Shown piece after piece: positions 56,241 through 64,000 of a DNA stretch of 64,000 bases. The number at the start of each line of letters is the position of its first letter. Within the stretch, counting starts at the first letter, position 1. The position numbers were made by a program, and so were the translations under genes. A model generated the notes under the pieces. It worked only from the letters and a program-made list of their open reading frames with translations, was not told the origin of the DNA and searched no databases. The DNA comes from Klebsormidium nitens (taxonomy: Eukaryota; Streptophyta; Klebsormidiophyceae; Klebsormidiales; Klebsormidiaceae): positions 8,447 to 72,446 of the forward strand of contig DF237047.1 in the NCBI GenBank assembly GCA_000708835.1, given 5' to 3'.

Positions 56241-57572
56241 AAAGAAGAGGTCTCGTCCATATGAGTTGACTCAATTACCCCGACTGTACTAATTGTACAT
56301 GACCGTTACTGTCACTAGCCTAGACCGAAGTCCATGACATATTGACTGCTGGAGACTGCAAATCGGTTCGGAGGTCGACAAGTTGACACCGCGTACGAGC
56401 CTGCGAGACATGTCTGATGCCTTTCGGATCACAGTAATCGCACCCAGTCAAATTGTGCCATGATTGCATTATATCATGCTGCATACATATGATTCATGGG
56501 AGCACTGATTGAGTTCTTTTGGCTAGGTACGCATGGATTAATTCTGTGATATGCATGCATGGCCCCGCGGGCCACCGAGGTTCTGATGGTGGCACTAGGT
56601 ATACCCGGCCGCCGCGAGCTGCAGCATTTATGAGCCTGGCCGCGAGCGATTTTTCGAAAACGTGCAGGATCATGTGCACATGAAATGCAGTCGATCACAG
56701 GTGGATCATAAACTCAATCATGGGGGCCGTAGTTGGTGATTGCAGGCCGGCGGCGGCGCTGTCTAGCCACGTACAGCCTGCATGGCTTAGCTATAGATTG
56801 CCCTGTAAGTAAGTTCGCAATAAACATAGAGCGCGCGGCCCGATACATACATTCACATGGGTATGAACCAATACAACATGAAAGCTCCGCGAAATATGCG
56901 CATTCAATGAGATGCAAGCAAGCCTGTTCAACGGTTGCAGATGCGCGCTATATACTTGCGCAGGCTCATACTAGCGCACTGCACCTGATTGATCGACCGT
57001 GCATGCACGGTTGGTCCAAATTCAATTGACCTCGACGTCTGCCCAAATGCCCCATGCATCCCGCAGAGCACGCACACTGAGAGACCTGGCCTGTGGGTGC
57101 AACGTGCACGAAACGTGGTACGTGATACTTTCCAAAAGAATGGGAGCTGCGCTCTCGCTTAGAGCGGCACCAGATGTTGCTGATTGGCCCGCCCAAGAAG
57201 CTCTCTCGCCGTCGGCCACCATTGAAATGAAGTTCTCTTGTCCCCCCCTCAGCATGAGAGAAAAGACGCTTATGATACTGATCTCGTCGCCTCGCTAGGC
57301 ACGTTCAGACCCCGACGCCCGTCTCCCCACCCCCCCGGGTGCCGTCGCAACGCACCAACAATTCCGAGCCGCCGTTTCTAGTCCCGTCTCCAGAGCTGCG
57401 GCAAACAGCTGTTTGCGGTAGCCAAACACACCTCAGCGTGCTACTTTCCGCCACCAACGAAAATCCCTCCACTAGAAATATATCGCGTGCACGCAATATT
57501 CCCACTCGAAACCGGAACACTTCACTGACCCACCGCCTAAGCGGAGCCGCATCGTCACCCCCCTCTCGCGCA
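56241..57572. other. Convergent spacer rich in CATGCATG motifs
   Basis: Two genes end toward this 1.3 kb region. It has many short palindromes (GCATGC, GCGCGC, TGCATGCA) and no conserved coding frame. Confidence 0.5.
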
Positions 57573-60500
57573 TCATGCTTCTTGCCCCACGACCCCCTCC
57601 CCTTCCTTCGGCTCTTCCGGCCCCCCCTTTTCGGCGACCTCGCTCTGCTGCCCCGCCTCTGCCTGGTCGCCCTTTTTCGTCCCCCGCGGCCGCCGCGACT
57701 TCCACACCTTCTTCGGCGAGTCCTTCCCCAGCTCCGTCAAGCTCTTCAACCGCTTCCGGGGGGGCACTTTCGCCCCGCGCGCCTCCCCCCCGGGAACGGG
57801 CTCGTCGTCGTCCGTCGCCTCATCGTCCGTTTCCTGCTTCTCCCCCCCCCTCTCCCGCTTCCCTTTCTTCCCCTCTGGATCTTCCATATCCGACCCCCCC
57901 ATTTCGGGAGCAGGGGATCCCCGCACACTACTCCTGCTCCCGCGGCGGGCCGGGGGCGGAGGGGAGGGCGCCGGAACGGGGGGCTTACTAGATCGGAGGG
58001 CTTCCTGTAAGCGCTTTTGGATGACTTCCACCTCTCTACGGCCCTCCTTTGATTCCTTTCCGATGCGCTCCGCAATCTGCTGCCATGATTGCTTCTGGCG
58101 CTTTTCGGCCGCGAGCTCCGTCTGGGCCTCCGCCAGCTGCCACGTGGCAACCCGACGTGTTAGGGGACGACATATGGGAGGCACTCCCTTGTTTGAACAA
58201 ACGTCTGCTCATCCGGACGCACTCAGCACCTTCGCTGATAGTCGAAGAAAGCGGCATCTATTGAAGATCAGCGTTCAAAATAAAGTTTCGCTGTAATGGA
58301 GAGGAGCTATTCGTGCAGCGCGAGGTTTGTTAGCGAAATCTCCATACGGAAGAATGGGGAAGATGCGAAAATTCTATCCAAACGACCTCCCCATACCAGC
58401 AACTCTTCATCACAAGTCCTAACCTTCGTGTCGTATCATCCTCAGCATTGATCACGAGCCCGTCAAACAACCACTCGGCCAAAATGTGCGCTTGCATCTG
58501 CTTTGATGGTGACGTAAGCTGACCATTAGCAGACCTGTGCGTCCTTCTGCCATCTTTCCGACCGTTAGTCGACCCCTCGACGCTTCCCAATCCCGCCGTT
58601 TTCCCAGTTCCGCAAGACCAGTCCGTCTCAAACGCATTCCTGTCATCCGACATTCCGTTTCCTGCACGTTCCTTAGATCCGACTTTCCTTTTCCCGAAAA
58701 CGTTCACAACCAACCGAAGTTCCCTCACCTTCGCCTGATCCGCAGCGCGCGCCGCTGCGGCCTCCTCCCCGGCGCGCTTCAGTTCCTTCTCTAGTTCCTC
58801 AACCCGCACCAGCCACTGTCCGTTCGCGCCCCGTGCAAACTCGGCGCGCACCGCGCTCAGCTCGCGCGCCCTTCGCGCCTTCTCGTCGTTGAGATCGCGC
58901 GCTAGTTGCCCCGTCATGTTCTGCCACATGACGCGCGCCTTTTTCTCCGCGTCTAGTTCCTTGCGCAGCCGCACCGCCTCCTGGACCCACTCCACGCCCG
59001 CGGCCTCGCCCTCGGTGATCATCTGGGGGCCAAGTTTTTGGGTTAGTGAAAACAATGTTTCGAGGAATAGTTGGATCCTGCCTGCGGCCTCGCCCTCGGA
59101 TATTATCTGGGGGGTCAAGATTTCGGGTTAGTAGAAACCGCTTTTTGGACAAATGATTGGATCTTGCTCCCGGCCTCGCCGTCGGGGATCATCTGGGGGT
59201 TCGAATTTTTGGGTAGCGAATCGATGGTCGGAGGGATGATTGTATCTTGGCCGCAGCATCACCCTTATCAATCACCTGGCGGGTCAAGTTCCTGGATTAG
59301 TGAACACAATGTTCGGAGGAACAGTTGAATCTTGCCCGCGACCTCGCCCTTGATTTAACCTGTGGGGGATCACGATTTGGGTTAGTGAAAACGATGTTCT
59401 GAAGGGACGATTTGATCATGCCCGCAGCCCCGCCCTCTATGATTATCTGGAGAAACGAAAGTTCGAGTCAGGCAAACGACCATCGAAGGATGCTCAGAGG
59501 AGCATGCTCTATTCTTGCCGCAAATTGACGACTTAGTACCAAGTATTTGCAATAGACTACAGGACTCTCGGAACACCGCCGAAGTGTACTGCGGAAACAA
59601 CTACGAAGTCTTGCAAATGGAAAGTTGAAAGCAACGCCCTCCCTCTTATCACCCCCGTCTTCCACCATGCTTCTCTAAACTGGTTGGTTTTTAAGCTCAG
59701 GTTATGGTACAAACGAAGCTAACACTGAACGCCTAAACCCAATTTAGACCCGCTCCGCACCTGTACCCAACTTAACTCCCATACTAACCCATCCGTACCA
59801 GTACTAAAACTCGAGCTTACGAGACCTTTTCTAGAGAACCATAGAGAAGCATCCCCTGTCGTCCACCCCCCCCACCTGTGCATCTGCCGCCTTGTCTTCC
59901 TCCAGCTCTCGGTACGCCTGCCTCTCCTCCTCTAGTTCTCTCTCCAGCCGCCCCGCCCGCTCGCCGGCGGCCGCCGCCGCCCCCCGCAGCTTCTCGACCT
60001 CGTCGAACGCTGCTTTGAGACGCGCTTCGAGAGCTCCAAGCTTGGCTTGCATCGCCTGCAGGTGGATCACATAATCACGAAATGTTTGAAGGACGATTGA
60101 GGGACGATGCAGGTTCGAAGTGCTGATTCGGTCCAGATTCTGACACCAGAAAATGGGCGCTCTCAATCTCTCGTTCATCCCGGGTTTGTTCCCGGGTTTA
60201 TTCACCCTCAATAGCTGTCCTCCCAGTTTTTGCAGACTCCCGGCGCAGGCTTGCAGACTGGATCCTCATCAATCGATTCAGACATAGTTCCTGCGACTCG
60301 AGCATTGTCAGGCTGTGGCAATCCTCTTGCCTGGTTCTTGCGCCGGCTGTCTTCCACGGCAGCTTTGAGCGCCTTTTCTTGGACCCGCCAATGAGACTCC
60401 CAGGCAGCGACAGACTCGCGCTCTTGCGCACGCTTTGCGTCGAGCTCCTGTAACGAGGCGAGAGGAGGATCCTCGATCAGCATACAGAGAGAAAGTCACA

Positions 60501-62114
60501 TTCTCTGAAGCCGTTGGGCGCGCTTCGTGTAGGGCTCTTGCCAGGGGTGAGAAGTTCAAACCCTCTTTCTAACAGTGAAATCAAAGCATCAGAGTACCCT
60601 AGTACATACATATGCAAGGGGGACAAAGATCCATGCCCTCTGCACAGGGGAAGGGGGGGGTATGTTCGTTGCTTTTAACTGTAGAATGATCCCTTCAACT
60701 CGAAACAGCCTCACTACTGAGTGAATGGAACTTATTTTACAATGAGGCTACTCACTTGGCAGCTAATGCCCTTGAGCTGTCATTTCAAGAGGACTCTGAG
60801 GAAACTTAAATTAGGGATGCTGCATCAGAACGACACAGGTCAACCTAGCAGAGTCGAACGTGTGCTACTGATCTGGGAAAGGCGTTCGAAATCGAAAGAT
60901 TAGCCTAAGAAGGAAGATTGGAAATCTGTGCTGACAACGAGGGAATGCACTGGAAAGTTATCGAAGGCCACAGACTTTAACCCTCACCTGGAAGTGCGCC
61001 CTGTCCTTTTTCTCCTTGGCCAATTCCTTCTCGAGCGCCGCTTTCTCTTTCAGCACCTTGCCCAGCTGCGCATCAACTTCCTTCAGCTTCTTCTCCGCAG
61101 TCTTGGCCCGCGCTTCGGTGTCAATCTTTGCGCCCTCCGTTCGTTTGAAGTCCTGAGATGGAGGGGGGATAAAAAACGTCATACACAGCTCAGCACAACG
61201 GGCTTCGCTGAAGGCTGACGATGTGACTGCTTCAACAGGTTTTGCCCCTCCACTGACTTGAGATCACTGCATTGAAAAGGAAAAACACCGTATTACGGGT
61301 GTTGGGTTGTTTTGGCGGTGCCTTCAGGACTATTGAAGTCGTTAGAACTTATCCACCCACGAGAAGGTTCTGTGATGGTCAAAATTTAAGCGGCAAGTGG
61401 TTTCCAAATCTCTGAACACAGTTAGTTCCTCAATGGCTGCAACAATGTGATAGGTAAGACCACGTTGCGCCCTTTGTCGTGACCAACTTTCTTGAAAACT
61501 TGGCGTAACCTGTTGCCTCAGTCTATGCTCGACGGAACACAACGACCCTGCCTGGCGATGGTTAAAGCAAGCAAGAAACGACTTCAAGATGGTAAATCTT
61601 CAAAGATGTTTCATTCACGACGGGCTCTCCTGCATGATCCAGCCGAACAGCATCCGGAAGCAGTCAATGATATCACCCGGCAACCGGAAGTCCTGATAAA
61701 TCAAGGACTTTCCAATCTGATGCCAAAAGGCACTGAGAGGGGAGCCAAGTCATAAGTGCTCACCGGAGGCATATGCCCCAACGTCGCCTGCATCTGCTGC
61801 GCGGCGATAACCGGCTGAGCCCTCACGGGCGGGGCGGGCGGGATCGCATACCCCGAATACGGGTCCTCCTGGAACAGCTCCGCGACGTTCTGCCCCTGCG
61901 CGTATTGGAGCTCGGCAATCTGCGCAGTGTTGGCGTAACCCTGGTTGGCTAGATACTGCTCAGGCGACTGGGCGGACGGCTTGCCGGCAGTCCCGTCTGA
62001 GGTCAGGTAAGTGTTCGTGACATCAGCGGTGACTTCAGCTGGGGCGGCCCGCTGGGCATCGATCTCGCCCGGGCTTGCAACGGGCGGCTCTTGGATGTAA
62101 TAGTTGGCGTCCAT
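57573..62114 (-). CDS. Unrecognised coiled-coil protein with basic, possibly nuclear tail
   Basis: I do not recognise the family. Six minus-strand exons, 62114-61764, 61152-60988, 60447-60331, 60055-59876, 59022-58729 and 58136-57573, all join in phase 0, giving 556 aa. Residues 1-117 are acidic, Q/P/Y-rich and probably disordered (MDANYYIQEPPV). Residues about 118-400 are an almost continuous heptad coiled coil, each of exons 2-5 contributing whole helical blocks (KLKEVDAQLGKVLKEKAAL, LGALEARLKAAFDEVEKL, VRVEELEKELKRAGEE). The last 150 residues hold proline/serine, acidic and lysine/arginine-rich patches (PPRKRLKSLTEL, KKVWKSRRPRGTKKG) that resemble nuclear localisation signals. Exon 3 ends at a GC donor (CAG/GCAAGA). 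Intron 4 contains an array of copies of the exon 5 acceptor. A cytoskeletal or nuclear scaffold is possible, but no function is assigned. Confidence 0.75.
59000..59460 (-). repeat. Six-unit array of exon 5 acceptor and exon start
   Basis: On the minus strand the true exon 5 boundary (CAG, then ATGATCACCGAGGGCGAGG) at 59022 is preceded in intron 4 by five degraded copies whose AG/exon boundaries fall at about 59107, 59193, 59276, 59360 and 59447. Spacing is 83-87 bp. Each copy keeps a CCCAG or CCAG acceptor, an ATxATC-like start, GAGGGCGAGGCCGCGGGC variants, and an intron part with a TCACTAACCC-like stretch. Confidence 0.9.
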
Positions 62115-63110
62115 GGTCGCAAAAAGTAAACTGCCTACGCCCTAATGGGGCCACAGATCAAACGGCACTCACAAATTTCGGGTGCCATAAGCGACCCTCG
62201 CAGGCACCATCACCCCAAAACCCTCGCCATCTACTTTCACTGTCAGTGCTACTTTGTCCACTTCAGCCTTATGAACGAATTGATTCTGGAGCGCCCATGA
62301 ACAGGAAATACTGAACAGATTGAATTTGAAAATGAACTGCCTGGAGCCTGGCCCGCAGGCGCGGCTGGCGCGGCTGGCGCGGCGCGGCCGCCACTTTTTG
62401 CACTTCCAGGACAAAAACGCGCGGTTTGCTGTCCCACATGTCCCCAGCTCTAGTTGGGACTTGGCCTCAAGCCAAGTGGATGTATATAGGCGACCATCCG
62501 CCGTCGGATGTGACCGGTAAGCTATCCGAGCGAGCTTGCTGAAAAGGAGCACTGCAGGCAGCAGACCGTTCGATGTGAGATTCTAAGCGTCCAGCGCGGT
62601 CGATAAAGGCAGCATTCAGTTTGCTGCATGCCAAGTCAGCAGGTGCCATGTCAGCACGATATTCATGTTCTATAATTATTGACGCGGGCAGAACCACGAA
62701 CCAGGAAGGCCAGCTTGACCCAGCTGGTTAAGAAGAACCGGCCAATTCAGAGCCGGTCGGTTCAGGAACATTTTCCGCACGCTTTGAAGCTGGAACTGTC
62801 AGATTTCCTATTTGAACCGGCCGAGTCGCCGACTGACTTTTTGCATAACCACCGACTGCTCTTAAGTTTACCCGTTTTCAAACCGTTGCGTGGTTTAGAC
62901 GCGTGAGGGAGGGGAAGAGAACCAGCAATGGTGCAGCACTGCATTTCAAGAAATGGTGCCATTGCGGCGCTGGCAGATACTTCCTTCTGTAAAAATCCAA
63001 TCTCCTTGGAAAGACGCTCTTCAAAGCAACTTCTCACGAGTTTCCAGCACCTCAGAGGCGCAATTCCTTCTTTTCGCACTTCCTTCGAAACTATTTTATC
63101 AGCTTGCAAG
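62115..63110. promoter_or_regulatory. Divergent promoter, coiled-coil and AILP1-like genes
   Basis: This 1 kb separates divergent starts. A TATATA is at 62482-62487. The nonamer CCGTCGGAT (62501-62509) also occurs in the hairpin at 48142. Short GC-rich GCGCGGCTG repeats are at 62360-62390. No gene is called. Confidence 0.4.
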
Positions 63111-63331
63111 ATGTTGGCGGTGTTTGAGCAAGCCATCGCGCACGCCCCTGCAGGGCTGGACGCCCGTGTCCATCTGCAGGGGACGACGAGCGCAAAGAAT
63201 CAGGAGCTGACAGGCATGTCTGGAATGGAGATGCTGAATGCATTCAAGGAAAGACAAGTTGCAGTGCACTTTGGGCAGGGGTCTGGCTTGGCATACAGTT
63301 TGGACTATCAGAAGGAACTTCTTCGACCAAG
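63111..63331 (+). CDS. AILP1/TSJT1-like (DUF3700) protein, first exon only
   Basis: The exon starts at the ATG of MLAVFEQAIAHAPAGLDAR and encodes 73 codons plus two bases before a GTTAGT donor. The MLAVF start, a spaced VAVHFGQGSGLAYS and the ending KELLRPR match the N-terminus of the aluminium-induced/stem-specific TSJT1 family, which has a class-II glutamine amidotransferase-like (Ntn-hydrolase) fold but, instead of the N-terminal cysteine, an ML start. These proteins respond to stress, auxin and sugar in plants; their biochemical role is unclear. The remaining exons, including the YGL and LRDR motifs, were not found by 64000 and should lie beyond the window. A possible acceptor near 63565 gives no family match. 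Confidence 0.75.
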
Positions 63332-64000
63332 GTTAGTGGTGGAGGCTTAAGCACTTGAGTAAACTTTCATTGATTCGTGGTTTGGTTCTTGCTTGCAATT
63401 ATGCCCTGAAGGCTCACAAAGTCGCCTGACGCATGGAGTCACACTGGCACTGCAAAGGCTCCTTTAGTGTACAGGTTTGCCATTTGAGTTGGCAGTGAGG
63501 GTGTTGTGTTGAAAGACTTTAGTAGTGACTGATGTTTGAGCCGAAAGGGTTGACTGTGCTTTCAGACCAGCTCCAATGTTTCCCCAAGCAGGGGCACAGA
63601 ACTCCCAATATTGCGGTGGTCATACTCTCCATCTTTTGAATGGAAGACTTCGTGTCCCCAGTGGCTTAGGAGAACTGTTTGAACTAGCTTTTTTCACATT
63701 GAAAGGTTGGGCACAATCTATTCAGTGTCTGATTGTGGTTATCAAGCTTTCTGGGCTTTTAATCAGGAAAAGTTTATGCATGATTGAGAAGTAGTAGATA
63801 AAACCCTTGAGGAATGAGAATACAAGGTGGTCAAATGATATCTGCCGCAAGTGAGCAGACGGCATGCTTAAGGTACTGCTTGCAGATATTTTTTTGAGTC
63901 TGTCAAGAGTTATTACTCTCATTGGAAGTAGTAGTCTGCCAATAACAGGTGGGGCCGCCGCATAACCACCTCTGCCTACTGGACTGGGAAATGTATCTAG
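63332..64000 (+). other. Intron or 3' part of the AILP1-like gene, window edge
   Basis: This follows the exon 1 donor of the AILP1-like gene. I could not identify the next exon here, so I take it as intron 1 running to the window end. No other feature seen. Confidence 0.45.

Noticed and set aside
57339-58010. A 223-codon plus-strand open frame rich in P and R
   Set aside because: Antisense shadow of the last exon of the coiled-coil gene.
63566-63760. Second exon of the AILP1-like gene after the CAG at 63563-63565
   Set aside because: The phase fits but the translation does not resemble the family sequence expected after the LLRPR end of exon 1.
1-64000. CRISPR arrays, bacterial operons, prophage or plasmid features
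   Set aside because: The window is a spliced eukaryotic nuclear region; the tandem repeats seen are junction copies and minisatellites without spacer-repeat structure.

Overview
This is a eukaryotic nuclear window, most likely from a green-lineage organism of the streptophyte side (land plants and charophyte algae; a Klebsormidium-like filamentous alga would fit). The basis is gene content: divergent LHCII genes, PsbR, a RUNKEL-type kinase, a SPIKE1-type DOCK protein, a plant-type mitochondrial L20 and an AILP1/TSJT1-type protein, all with canonical GT-AG introns. The species assignment is inference. One run of 581 Ns (30330-30910) lies inside an intron.

Layout: mitochondrial bL20m (+, 864-1935); tubulin cofactor C (-, 3078-4178, intronless); RUNKEL/ULK4-like kinase with ARM repeats (+, 5615-15370, about 15 exons); PsbR (-, 16595-18702, 5 exons); SPIKE1-type DOCK guanine nucleotide exchange factor (+, 20868-36798, 25 exons, about 2084 aa); a head-to-head pair of nearly identical LHCII genes (-, 38203-40105 and +, 41542-43584) sharing a 1.4 kb promoter; an unrecognised, probably mitochondrial coiled-coil/acidic protein (-, 44534-47662); an unrecognised membrane protein (+, 48799-51686); an O-fucosyltransferase-like type II membrane protein (+, 52937-56240); an unrecognised coiled-coil protein (-, 57573-62114); and the first exon of an AILP1/TSJT1-like gene (+, from 63111) that runs off the window. 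I placed exons by hand from splice consensus and reading-frame phase. Where every phase closes (SPIKE1, PsbR, both LHCII genes, the coiled-coil gene) the models are strong.

Functionally there are two themes. TBCC, RUNKEL and SPIKE1 act on microtubules, cytokinesis and ROP/actin signalling. The two LHCII genes and PsbR serve photosystem II. There are no operons; gene order is otherwise ordinary.

The most unusual signal is inside the introns. In four of the long genes (RUNKEL, SPIKE1, the mitochondrial coiled-coil gene and the nuclear-looking coiled-coil gene) at least 12 splice junctions have one or more degraded or near-perfect copies of themselves in the adjacent intron: the acceptor or donor plus 20-75 nt of neighbouring exon. 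They usually lie 84-171 bp from the real junction. The clearest case is a six-unit array of about 85 bp period at 59000-59460; the youngest is a 38-nt perfect match at 26443-26480. PsbR, the LHCII genes and L20 show none. This looks like recurrent local tandem duplication across splice sites that lengthens introns and seeds ghost exons.
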